This document shows positions 38,295 through 46,588 of a stretch of DNA of 64,000 nt, in pieces. A program made the position numbers and the translations under genes. Position 1 is the stretch's first letter. The number at the start of each line of letters is the position of its first letter. The notes under the pieces were generated by a model. The model searched no databases. It saw only the letters and a program-made list of their open reading frames with translations, and was not told the DNA's origin. The stretch comes from Mesobacillus subterraneus (GTDB lineage: Bacteria > Bacillota > Bacilli > Bacillales > Cytobacillaceae): NCBI RefSeq assembly GCF_020524355.2, contig NZ_CP129019.1:1550001-1614000 (forward strand), written 5' to 3'.

Positions 38295-38575
38295 ACGACT
38301 AGTGTCCAGCTCCAGTGCCTAGCCCCTTGGGTCGTGTGGCCAGCTGCGGCTCCTAACTCCTCGAGACGTTAGTCTAGTGTCGCCTCCTAGAAACTCCGAA
38401 ACTTCAACTCCGCCGGCAGAAGCAAATAGCGCTTCTTTGTCGGAGTCTCCAGTTTCTCCGTTTCTGGGCAGTCGGCTATACATTTCGGGTTCGGTCCTGC
38501 CAGTGAAGTCAATAAGCGTCTTCACTGGGCGGCCCTCCACCGATTGTCGGGGCAGGACAAGGCGCTTGAGCTTTC
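38295..38575. repeat. intergenic repeat element, copy A
   Basis: A GC-richer element (GTGTCCAGCTCCAGTGCC at the start, CTCCGAAACTTCAACTCCGC in the middle) that recurs almost base for base at 52.2-52.58 kb and in diverged form at 40.53 kb. It contains inverted segments such as GAAGC/GCTTC. No transposase is coded. Similar elements are common between genes in Bacillaceae. It ends just before the mutS2 ribosome site. Confidence 0.85.
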
Positions 38576-38596
38576 AATTTAGAGGAGGAATAAAAG

Positions 38597-40526
38597 TTGA
38601 ACGAACAAACGTTTACAGTTCTTGGTTACGACAAAGTAAAGGAAGAAATCGCCAGCTTTGCTTTGACTGAATCAGGGCGAATAAAAGCAAGAGAAATGCA
38701 ACCATCAATCAATCAGCAGCAAATTTCATCATGGCAGGAGGAAGTCTCTGAAGCGATTGAAATTCTCAAGATTAGTTCCAGTGTTCCTATCCACGGTCTT
38801 GAGGGAATGGAAATGGTTCTTAAAGGTTTTAACAAGGGGGGTTCCGCTTCGGACAGAACAACTGATGCTGCTGCTTTCTTTCCTGGAAACCTGCAATAAG
38901 ATCCGCAGGTTCATGAAGGATAAGGAGTATGTTGCTCCTAGAGTCTCTGCATATGTCTTTGCGATTGAAGAACTTCCCGAACTTGCTGCTGAGATACAAC
39001 GATGTATCCGTAATGGCCAAATTGATGATTACGCAACAAGGGAACTATTGAAGGTTCGGAAACAAATTGGAATACAGGAAGATCGTTTAAAAGAGAAGCT
39101 TAACCAACTGCTAAAATCTGCGAAAATAAAACCATTTCTTCAAGAAGCTGTCATCAGCCAAAGAAACGGCAGGTATGTTGTTCCTGTGAAAAAGGAATAT
39201 CGTGGAAAGGTCAGAGGGTCAGTACTTGATACATCAGCATCAGGCTCAACTCTATTTATAGAACCTGAAGAAATAGGTTCGTTCCAGGATCAAATGGAGT
39301 GGCTGTATTTAGAAGAGCAAGCGGAAGTTGAGAAAGTGCTCTTTGCCTTGACTGGATTGGCTGAGGGAAAAGAGAAAGAAATCCGAATGGCCATGGAGAC
39401 GATGGGTCATTATGACTATCTGTTTTCAAAAGCAAAATATTGCCGGTCTATTGATGGCAAGAGAGTTGAAATTCATCAAGACCCAATCATTTTATTTAAT
39501 GGAGCACGCCATCCGCTTCTAGGTGGAAAAGCGGTTCCTTTAAACATTGAAATTGGAACGGATTATCATGCTCTTGTCATTACCGGGCCAAATACTGGCG
39601 GTAAAACCGTGTCCATAAAAACAGCAGGACTGCTGTCGTTGATGGCACAAAGCGGATTGCTTCTTCCGGTTGAAAAGGGAAGCTTATCAGGGATTTTTCA
39701 TAAGGTGCTTGTCGATATAGGCGATGGTCAAAGCATCGAGCAGAATCTAAGTACATTCAGCTCTAGGATTGTCAATATTATAGAGATCTTAAAGGAGGCC
39801 AATGATAAAACGCTTGTCCTTCTGGATGAGCTGGGATCTGGAACTGACCCGGGAGAAGGGATGGGCCTTGCTGCAGCCATACTTGAGAACCTGAACAATA
39901 AAGGAGCGACTATATTTGCAACAACTCATTACAGCGAGATAAAAGACTTTGCCGACAATCATGAGGATTTCATGAACGGTTCTATGGAATTCGACCTTGA
40001 AACACTGAAGCCTACTTACCGTCTGCGAATCGGGACGGGCGGCGAGAGCCAGGCTTTTGCGATTGCGCTGAAACTGGGCATCCATCCAAAGTTGATTGAA
40101 AGGGCCCATAAAATAACTTACAAATCCGAGAAAGGTTATACTGCCATATTCGAGAATGACCCGATGGAGCTGAATGCAAGAGAGCAGCAAATCATAGCAA
40201 ACAGACACAAAAGAATGAAGTCTTCTGCGGATAAGGAGAAGCCGGTAAAACGATTTGATATGGGGGATAGTGTACATGTACTGAGCACTGGAGAGCTGGG
40301 AGTGATTTTTAAGGGACCAGACAGTCGGGGGAATTATCTAGTCCAGGTCAGGGACCGTAAAGTCGAGGTTAATAATAAGCGCCTTAAGCTGAATCTGCCT
40401 GCTTCAGAGCTTTATCCGGAAGACTATGATTTCAGTATTATATTTGAGTCCAAAGAGCACCGGAAGCTATTGAACAAGATGAACAAAAAACATATTGATG
40501 AGCGTATTATAAGGGATGATGCTTGA
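38597..40526 (+). CDS. mutS2: MutS2-like protein without Smr domain (frameshifted)
   Basis: A MutS-family ATPase of about 643 residues once repaired, shorter than full MutS2 (about 785) because the C-terminal Smr nuclease domain is missing. It has the MutS2 core (EEIASFALTESGR at the start, VISQRNGRYVVPVK, ARHPLL), Walker A GPNTGGKT, DELGSGTDPGEG and ATTHYSEIKDFA. An extra G in GGGGGG at about 38836-38841 breaks the frame; with five G it reads FNKGVPLRTEQLM. TTG 38597 follows GAGGAGG. The stop codon abuts repeat copy B. A role in recombination control or ribosome rescue, as for MutS2, is likely but unproven. Confidence 0.85.
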
Positions 40527-40835
40527 TACTCCGAAACTTCAGCTCCGCACAGGCAGAAGTAAAAAGCGCATCTTTGTAGGAGTCTTCAGTGTCTGCGTTG
40601 CTGGGCAGCCGGCTTTACTATACAAAATTTCGGTTTGCTCAGGTGAGGTCGAAGAACTCACAAGTCGAATCTCCGAGTCATACCAATTGCTAGACCCTCC
40701 AGCCACAGGATAAGGAATGCTTAGAAGCGATTCATCGCACGACCGAAAGCGGTAGCTTTTGGGAGGACTTGGCGATCTAGTCGGGAAGCGCTTGTCGGTG
40801 CCGATCGAGGCGGTTGCGCCTTATATACTTGTATT
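40527..40835. repeat. intergenic repeat element, copy B (diverged)
   Basis: ACTCCGAAACTTCAGCTCCG at 40528 and the following GCAGAAG...AGCGC...GGAGTC...TGGGCAGCCGGCT pattern match copies A and C with many substitutions. It begins at the base after the mutS2 stop codon, so mutS2 lies between two copies. Confidence 0.7.
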
Positions 40836-40842
40836 GCTTTCA

Positions 40843-40875
40843 AAGAGAGCCTTTTTTAAAAGGCTCTTTCTTTCT
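40843..40875 (+). terminator. terminator after mutS2 and repeat B
   Basis: AAGAGAGCCTTTT pairs with AAAAGGCTCTTT, followed by T residues. Confidence 0.85.
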
Positions 40876-40972
40876 AAAATTATGAGTAAATCCACTTAGC
40901 ATATAAAGGAATTCCCCTATATGTGAATAGTATTAGGAGTCCGATTATATTAAAAACGCTTTATAAAAGGGA

Positions 40973-40986
40973 TGAAAACGCTTCGA
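40973..40986 (+). promoter_or_regulatory. cre site upstream of focA
   Basis: TGAAAACGCTTCGA matches the CcpA cre consensus at 13 of 14 positions. A second, weaker match, TAAAAACGCTTTAT, lies at about 40950-40963. Confidence 0.6.
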
Positions 40987-41064
40987 AAATGGACATAAAC
41001 AGTTCATCGTGTTTACTATTAACAAACCTGGATTTGAGGTTTAAGATTAATCTAACAGCAAAAA

Positions 41065-41080
41065 TGTGACTTTATTCACA
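41065..41080 (+). promoter_or_regulatory. FNR/Rex-type palindrome before focA
   Basis: TGTGACTTTATTCACA is a perfect FNR box (TGTGA, six bases, TCACA) and also a good Rex site in the wider ATGTGACTTTATTCACAA. It lies only 19 bases before the start codon, a place better suited to repression (Rex) than activation by Fnr. Confidence 0.7.
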
Positions 41081-41098
41081 AATAGAGGAGTCTTAAAA

Positions 41099-41935
41099 AT
41101 GAGTGAACAGCCAATCGAAGTAGCTATTGCCACAGCTTTAAAAAAGAAGAAGTATCTTAGGGAATCAAAAGCAAAGTACTTGTTGCGGGCAGCGCTTGCT
41201 GGTGTTTATATCGGTTTTGGCATCATGGTCTCATACCGGCTTGGTGAATACTTCTATGATTCACATTCAGCTGCGACACCTATCGCTAGCTCGATCTTTT
41301 TCGGCCTGGCTCTTGTCCTGATTTTATACGGCGGGGGAGAATTATTTACAAGCAACACAATGATGATGACAATCAGTTCTTTAAAAAAAGCAACGACATG
41401 GAAGGATACCATTGAAAATTGGATTGCGTGTTATTCAGGAAATTTGTTAGGAGCAGTATTTTTCGGAATGCTCATTATGATGTCGGGTCTTTTTATATCG
41501 CCAGAAAAATCCCACTACATGATGGAAACTGTGAGCATGAAAATGAACACACCTGCTTATCAATTGTTCTTTCGTGCAGTTCTTTGTAACTGGCTTGTTT
41601 GCCTTGCTGTATGGGTACCGTTAAATGTAAAAGGAGATGGAGCAAAAATAGGAGTCATGATGCTTTTGGTTTTTGCTTTTGTAGTGTCAGGATTCGAACA
41701 TAGTGTTGCTAACATGGTCCTCTTTTCGATTGCACTCTTTGTTCCCCACCCTGAAACTGTCAGCCTTGCCGGAAGTATATACAATCTAGTTCCTGTTACA
41801 TTAGGAAACATTATTGGTGGAGCATTTTTTGTTGGCACTCTATATGTATACCTGAATGCCAAAGGAGTAGTTGGCGAAAAAAATAAACCTGCAGCCCAAT
41901 CAGTCTATGGTCAAAATGCACTCAAGCGAATGTAA
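41099..41935 (+). CDS. formate/nitrite transporter (FocA-like)
   Basis: A pentameric FNT-family channel subunit of 278 residues with six membrane helices. Family marks are AALAGVYIGFGIM, the GGGELFTSNTM broken-helix segment, NWLVCLAVWVPL and the second loop GFEHSVANM with its central His. In this setting (pflBA, a formate dehydrogenase, an anaerobic operator) formate is the likely substrate, though FNT members also carry nitrite or hydrosulfide. GAGGAG precedes ATG 41099; an upstream TTG at 41066 lies within the operator and is unlikely. Confidence 0.92.
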   Translation: MSEQPIEVAIATALKKKKYLRESKAKYLLRAALAGVYIGFGIMVSYRLGEYFYDSHSAATPIASSIFFGLALVLILYGGGELFTSNTMMMTISSLKKATTWKDTIENWIACYSGNLLGAVFFGMLIMMSGLFISPEKSHYMMETVSMKMNTPAYQLFFRAVLCNWLVCLAVWVPLNVKGDGAKIGVMMLLVFAFVVSGFEHSVANMVLFSIALFVPHPETVSLAGSIYNLVPVTLGNIIGGAFFVGTLYVYLNAKGVVGEKNKPAAQSVYGQNALKRM

Positions 41936-41942
41936 ACAAAAT

Positions 41943-41976
41943 TAAAAATCCGCGGAGGGATCCGTGGATTTTTCTT
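41943..41976 (+). terminator. terminator after focA
   Basis: AAAATCCGCGGA pairs with TCCGTGGATTTT, followed by T residues. Confidence 0.85.
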
Positions 41977-42118
41977 ATCGCTATTTTCGCATTGATTGTA
42001 AAAAAACATATAAGGTAGCTCCAATTTTTAAGGAAACTGGCTCATTTCGATGAGGCTTAGGCTTTGTTAAGTAAAATTTGAAGCTTTACGAAAAGAGCCT
42101 ATTAATATGTTCCACCTG

Positions 42119-42289
42119 TCACCCTTTAAAGGAATTCAGTATCCATTCCCCGACAACTCCACCTAAATAAACACCCACAATTCCAAGGACACCCGCTAGA
42201 ACAGGAGGTGCAGGAAGAGGAAGCTTAAGGAACTTAAAAAGTATTCCTACGATCAAACCAGCAACTAAGCTTAAGATGATTTCTTTCAT
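42119..42289 (-). CDS. XapX-domain small membrane protein
   Basis: A 56-residue protein, MKEIILSLVAGLIVGILFKF at the start, then LPLPAPPVLAGVLGIVGVYLG. The two helices joined by a Pro-rich PxPAPP turn are the XapX (DUF1427) signature. AGGCGGTG lies before ATG 42289. The function of the family is unknown; in E. coli it lies by xanthosine genes. It is transcribed alone. Confidence 0.85.
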   Translation of the reverse strand: MKEIILSLVAGLIVGILFKFLKLPLPAPPVLAGVLGIVGVYLGGVVGEWILNSFKG

Positions 42290-42387
42290 GTTTTCACCGC
42301 CTCTTATAGCAAGATGGTAATGGAAAAATAGTGAGCAGACGTCTGATCACCTATTAGCAATATTATTTTATCATGACCTGCAAAAAT

Positions 42388-42401
42388 TGAAAACGCTTTA
42401 T
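42388..42401 (+). promoter_or_regulatory. cre site upstream of the MFS gene
   Basis: TGAAAACGCTTTAT matches the cre consensus at 13 of 14 positions, about 95 bases before the MFS start, suggesting catabolite repression. Confidence 0.6.
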
Positions 42402-42496
42402 TTATCCTTTTATCATGCATAAAAGAAAAGGGTCTATTCTTATATTAAAATAGTGGTAAAATATAACTCTATAATTTGTAAGTATGGAGGATTTAA

Positions 42497-43681
42497 ATGG
42501 ACAAGCACGTCAAGCGCAACATCTTTACTTTGCAGGGTTTTTATCTTTTTGTGTTTTTTGGCATAGGTAGTTTATTCCCTTTATTAAGTGTCTACTTAAG
42601 CGAAGTTGAAAACTTAAATGGTTATCAGATTGGGATTATCCTGTCCATTGGTCCAGTGATCATGATTTTCTTCCAGCCCTTTTGGGGAATGCTGGCCGAC
42701 ATGAAAAATTCCCATAATGTGTTGCTTACATTAACAACCTTGATAACAGGGATCGCCGCTTTGGGTTATATATTTTTCGAGGGTTTTTCACTGTTCATAA
42801 CTATAGCGACAGTTCTTGCGATTTTTCAAAGTGCGATTATTCCTTTATCAGATAGTATTTCCTTAAAGTACACAAGCAAGGCCGGAGTCAATTATGGAAA
42901 TGTACGATTATTTGGGTCCCTCGGTTTTGGACTTGCGGTTTTTATTATGGGCCGACTATCAGAGTGGAACCCGCAAGTAATATTCTACGCGTTTTTCTTA
43001 ACATTATTGGTTTCAGCAGTATTTTCGATGAAAATGCCTAGAGAATCCTCAGGACGTCCAAGCGGTCTGTTTGCAGGACTGAAGGATTTAATGAAGATGA
43101 AGAGGTTTCTTATTTTCCTTGGGGTAACATTCATGGTGTTTGGGCCTAACCTGGCGAATAATTTCTACTTCAGTCTGTTTGTGGAGGACCGCGGGGGAAC
43201 TTATACAGGGATTGGTATTGCGTTTCTTATCGCAGTGTTATCAGAAATTCCATTCATGAGAGCTGCAGGATTCTGGATTAGTAAGTTAGGACTGCTGAAG
43301 GTCGCTCTTTTTGCCGCGCTTGTTTCATTAATTAGATGGGTTTTTTATTTCACTGAGCCAGCTCTATCTCTTGTGTACGCATCAGCTGTTATTCAGGGTT
43401 TGTCACTTGGATTGTTCATTCCTGCAGGCTTGCAATATATCCGCGATATCACGCCGATGCATATTACAGCAACGGCAATAACGATTTATTCTGCAGTTGG
43501 CAACGGATTAGGTAACTGGTTTTTCACGTTTTTCGGTGGAATTATTTTTGAGGAATTCAGTATTTATGGAGTATACATATTCTTTGCTTCACTGACAGCA
43601 ATCGGCGTATTGCTGACATTCTGGCTGATCCAAGATGAACAGAAAAGCGCATTGATAAGCACCAATAAGCGTTGGAGCTAG
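42497..43681 (+). CDS. MFS transporter (MFS_1-like)
   Basis: A 394-residue, 12-helix major facilitator. The pattern FGIGSLFPLLSVYL, a loop-2 motif WGMLADMKNSHNVLL and GNVRLFGSLGFG in helix 5 is shared with LacY/HcaT/NupG-like MFS_1 members that take up sugars, nucleosides or aromatic acids. The substrate is not evident. The cre site upstream suggests a carbon source. GGAGG precedes the ATG. Confidence 0.85.
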   Translation: MDKHVKRNIFTLQGFYLFVFFGIGSLFPLLSVYLSEVENLNGYQIGIILSIGPVIMIFFQPFWGMLADMKNSHNVLLTLTTLITGIAALGYIFFEGFSLFITIATVLAIFQSAIIPLSDSISLKYTSKAGVNYGNVRLFGSLGFGLAVFIMGRLSEWNPQVIFYAFFLTLLVSAVFSMKMPRESSGRPSGLFAGLKDLMKMKRFLIFLGVTFMVFGPNLANNFYFSLFVEDRGGTYTGIGIAFLIAVLSEIPFMRAAGFWISKLGLLKVALFAALVSLIRWVFYFTEPALSLVYASAVIQGLSLGLFIPAGLQYIRDITPMHITATAITIYSAVGNGLGNWFFTFFGGIIFEEFSIYGVYIFFASLTAIGVLLTFWLIQDEQKSALISTNKRWS

Positions 43682-43905
43682 ACATTAATTAAATATAAAA
43701 AGTTTGTTCTTATTTTGTAAAATAGCTGATTGGTGAAACAGGGAACTATTGAATTCTATCTGGGTAAGGTTTAAGAGGTTTTACAATTATTAACAGAAAA
43801 GCTTTTCTTAATAGAAGGTTTTTTTTGTTTTTATTAAGACTGAAAAGAAGTATGGTTTAAGCCTAAATATCAAAAAATAATTGAAGTGCGAAAGGAGGGA
43901 CTTTC

Positions 43906-44109
43906 ATGAAAAAAAGTAAGGATAAGAATCTTGATCTTGCAGGGCGTATGTACGATACATCGGATTATCAGAAGAATGACGAACTTTCAAATGGGCTTGC
44001 AATGACCCATGAACAAGCCAGCGACAGTTATGTAGAAGGGCAAGTTGGCGGAAAGATTGAGCTCTCGTCTGAAGCCCAAGATGAATTGAATAATAGAGGT
44101 TATCAGTAA
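43906..44109 (+). CDS. YozQ-family (DUF4025) small protein
   Basis: A 67-residue hydrophilic protein with AGRMYDTSDYQKNDELSNGL and THEQASDSYVEGQVGG, the signature of the YozQ/DUF4025 family of spore formers. GGAGGG precedes the ATG. The function is unknown. The next small gene starts 19 bases downstream. Confidence 0.85.
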   Translation: MKKSKDKNLDLAGRMYDTSDYQKNDELSNGLAMTHEQASDSYVEGQVGGKIELSSEAQDELNNRGYQ

Positions 44110-44128
44110 GCATGAAGTGAGGGTACAT

Positions 44129-44287
44129 GTGCCGCGTAAAGGTGAATTTCAATCTAATGGTGATCAATACAAGAGACCAAACGCGTTAAGACAAAAGAAA
44201 GGTTTTGTCTATCGAGCAGGATACACTTCAAGTACCGGTAATCAAACAATTAACGAAGAGGAACCAGTAAAGAGATCAGATCTATAA
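44129..44287 (+). CDS. small basic hypothetical protein
   Basis: A 52-residue frame from GTG 44129, MPRKGEFQSNGDQYKRPNAL at the start and INEEEPVKRSDL at the end, following GTGAGGG and 19 bases after the YozQ-like gene. Composition is polar, like small spore proteins. No family is recognised. It is likely co-transcribed with the YozQ-like gene. Confidence 0.55.
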   Translation: MPRKGEFQSNGDQYKRPNALRQKKGFVYRAGYTSSTGNQTINEEEPVKRSDL

Positions 44288-44289
44288 AA

Positions 44290-44326
44290 AATTGCAGGCC
44301 CTTCTACAAAGGGGCCTGTTTTTAAC
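44290..44326 (+). terminator. terminator after the two small genes
   Basis: GCAGGCCC pairs with GGGCCTG(T), followed by a T run. The 200 bases after it hold no gene I can support. Confidence 0.8.
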
Positions 44327-44521
44327 GTCTGCGTTCTATAATCACCGTTTTGAAGGTTAACTACTCGGCACTTTAAATTCTCTAAACCGTTCTCACTTAA
44401 ATAAAGTTCCTTTTCAATATAACTAGCTCGATTCTGCAGGAAGGTTGCAATCTGGTTCATCTGGATTCATGGCTAGCTAAATTCCTAATTGAAGCAATCT
44501 GGTCACCGCAAGACTAATTCG

Positions 44522-44686
44522 TCATATTAAGAAAAAAATTATCGTTAGAAAAGCACATCCTGTAGGGATGTGCTTCTTAAAAGAGGATTTGCCGATTTGA
44601 GTAAGAACGCCTTTGTTAAGATAAACAAATCCACCTTCGAGTGCAGAGCCAATGACGAACTTAGAAGAAGCTGATAAAACTTTCAT
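44522..44686 (-). CDS. small hypothetical protein, end uncertain
   Basis: A 54-residue frame from ATG 44686 with TAGGAGGG upstream; it begins MKVLSASSKFVIGSALEGGF. The last 20 codons run through a strong hairpin (AGCACATCC/GGATGTGCT, 44551-44576) with a T run on the minus strand, which looks like a terminator. In the neighbouring frame a TAA lies just before that hairpin, so a one-base error may hide an end near residue 35. No family is recognised. Confidence 0.5.
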   Translation of the reverse strand: MKVLSASSKFVIGSALEGGFVYLNKGVLTQIGKSSFKKHIPTGCAFLTIIFFLI

Positions 44687-44771
44687 CTTCATCCCTCCTA
44701 ATGGAAATTGGCTTGCGTTTTATTTTTACCTCGTGTAAAAGAATTTAAAACTTTTTAAAGGGAAAGCGTTA

Positions 44772-45020
44772 CTAGGTGCTATAAGGGTCCATTGCCTCTA
44801 AATAAGCTTGTTCGGCTGCAGCTTGTGTTGCATATAGAGCATCATCGTCTTCAATCACATGTAAGGTTTCGTTTAGAAATAACGCGTACTGATTAGGATC
44901 TTTCGGATGCGGGACTATTTCTCCGGCTTTAATGTTTGAAACAGAAGGTACATGAGGGTTTCGATAAATCACAAACACTTCATCACCATAGTTCAAATTT
45001 TTTGGATCAAGTAAATCCAC
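44772..45020 (-). CDS. SplA-domain regulator-like protein
   Basis: An 82-residue protein with the SplA pattern GDEVFVIYRNPHVPSV, then AGEIVPHP, ALFLNETLHVIEDDDALY and a helical end. SplA is a TRAP-like negative regulator of spore photoproduct lyase (splB). No splB lies nearby, so this is one of the stand-alone SplA-domain paralogues found in Bacillaceae. AAAGAGGG precedes the start. Confidence 0.82.
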   Translation of the reverse strand: MDLLDPKNLNYGDEVFVIYRNPHVPSVSNIKAGEIVPHPKDPNQYALFLNETLHVIEDDDALYATQAAAEQAYLEAMDPYST

Positions 45021-45085
45021 TTTTCATCCCTCTTTCTTTAATTTTTAAGCATTGGTGGCAGTATATGTCATTGACTTACTTTGGA

Positions 45086-45256
45086 TCATAAATTTTCATT
45101 CTGCTGCTTTATCTCATCTCCAGTAAGAATTAAATTTGCAGCTTCCAAATCTCTATGTCCATCAACCGACTCTCCTGGTATATAGCGTTGACTTGGTTTG
45201 TATGTTGAATTAAGTAAATCCTTATCACGTTTTGCATCATTTGTTTTATTCTCCAT
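45086..45256 (-). CDS. small acidic hypothetical protein
   Basis: A 56-residue frame from ATG 45256, starting MENKTNDAKRDKDLLNS and containing RYIPGESVDGHRDLEAANLI. AGGGGGTGAG is a strong ribosome site. The composition is hydrophilic and the family unknown. It lies 65 bases upstream of the SplA-like gene on the same strand. Confidence 0.6.
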   Translation of the reverse strand: MENKTNDAKRDKDLLNSTYKPSQRYIPGESVDGHRDLEAANLILTGDEIKQQNENL

Positions 45257-45394
45257 TATCTCACCCCCTGGTAAACCTAGTTTTTGTATTGAGGTAAAGG
45301 TTATACCGCTAATTAAATGTGTATCTTAAAAATTTGAAAAGACACGAGTTCGTCACAAATGTAAGGGTTTACATTCAGCTGTGGTGGTATAATA

Positions 45395-46056
45395 AAAGTG
45401 TAGAAAGAAAGTGTTAACATCTTAGGAGGCTCAACCAATTGTGTTCGTTCCGTAGTGAACGAAAAAAGGTTTATTCCAAAGAGTGATGTTTACCTTCTCT
45501 TCACAAAATCAGTATCACTAGCTACAGGGATCTTGAACCTAATACATGTTAATTCAGGAGAATGTTGTCTTGCCGGTGGTTCGATTCAACGGGGGAAAAG
45601 TAGAAATCCAGCCTATTCTTTACTTTACTTATACGCTGGAAGGAAGCTTTTAACCAAAAGAGTATCATATCTACAATTGATACTTGGAAAAGTACCAATC
45701 AAAAGGGAAGTTAACAATTTTCAGGATAACAATCCTTAGGTGAATTTATCCTTGTTGGCAGCTAACCATCCAAATGGAGTGGGCGGTAGGGATACATGAT
45801 TTAATGGAGAAAAGCTCTAAAGTATCACTAAAGAGAATAATGAGTCTCTCGGTGATTATACCGAAATATGTGTTTGTAAAGAGTCATCATCTAGAAGGGA
45901 AACCTTCTTATGATAAGAAGACACTTTAATGCGGAACAAACACACATCGGCTATAGTAAGAGGATCATACAACTCAATAGTTCCAAAAAGTTTTGGGCTG
46001 ATGCTGGTTGGGTCTCCTAAGATGTTAAAAAGAAGCTCGTAAAAGAGCTTCTTTTT
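45395..46056 (+). ncRNA. probable long structured non-coding RNA, about 650 nt
   Basis: An extended -10 promoter (TGGTATAAT, 45385-45393) is followed by about 650 bases without a convincing gene, ending in a strong terminator (AGAAGCTC/GAGCTTCT plus T run, 46024-46056). Hairpins inside include TTCGTTC/GAACGAA (about 45442-45461), GTATCA/TGATAC (about 45661-45682), AGGATAA/TTATCCT (about 45722-45751), AGAAGG-GAAA-CCTTCT with a GNRA-type loop (45893-45908) and CTTCTTA/TAAGAAG. TATGTGTTTGT at about 45868 can pair with ACAAACACA at about 45939 and enclose two of them. A 94-codon frame (45455-45739) has no ribosome site. The class (OLE- or ROOL-like, or other) is unknown. Confidence 0.5.
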
Positions 46057-46082
46057 TCTATGTAGTTTTTCTTCGGTTAATA

Positions 46083-46110
46083 TAGAAGGCACCTTTTAAG
46101 GTGCCTTCTT
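46083..46110 (-). terminator. terminator of yhfH
   Basis: AAGGCACC pairs with GGTGCCTT; T residues follow on the minus strand. Confidence 0.8.
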
Positions 46111-46113
46111 GTA

Positions 46114-46245
46114 TTATTCCTCTTTTTTCGATAAGCAGCGGTCACATTCCATTAAATATGACTCAGCTTGTTCGTGCATTCCTTCACCACACTCAGGGCA
46201 AACCTTCTTTGGTAAATTACGAAAAAATTCAACCGGACTCATCAT
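46114..46245 (-). CDS. yhfH: YhfH-family small zinc-ribbon protein
   Basis: A 43-residue protein, MMSPVEFFRNLPKKVCPECG then ECDRCLSKKEE, with two CxxC pairs about 19 residues apart. SPVEFFRNLP-K-CPECG is the YhfH family signature in Bacillus. AAGGAGG sits eight bases before ATG 46245. The function is unknown. From here to 46588 I see no further gene. Confidence 0.85.
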   Translation of the reverse strand: MMSPVEFFRNLPKKVCPECGEGMHEQAESYLMECDRCLSKKEE

Positions 46246-46588
46246 AATAAAATCCTCCTTTTATAGTACAATTTATAATTTACTTAACCTGTTATAGTAC
46301 AGTATAAACATTTTTGTAGAATTTGTGTAGTCCTTTTTTAAAAAAATTTAAAAATAGGTGTTTGTTCATATTAATTTGGGGTGAAAGTTAAAAAGTGGAT
46401 GTGGACATGTAAGTGTTCATGGAGCTGTTTGGAGAGAGGTCGCCAAATCGAAAGAATAATTCCCATATATTTCAATTGTCAATAGATAAAAGTGACAAAG
46501 TTATTACATTATATTTAAGAAACCCTTTTATTCTTTTCATTTTTAACATACAATCGAAATGACACTTTAAATGAGGAATGATGCCTAA

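Noticed and set aside
38295..40835. Insertion sequence carrying mutS2
   Set aside because: No transposase and no terminal inverted repeats or target duplications could be seen; only the flanking repeat copies support mobility.
44242..44460. 72-codon minus-strand frame
   Set aside because: No ribosome site, and it runs through a terminator of the plus-strand genes and into them.
45455..45739. 94-codon frame as a protein gene
   Set aside because: No ribosome site before its start, unusual composition, and it overlaps several predicted RNA hairpins.
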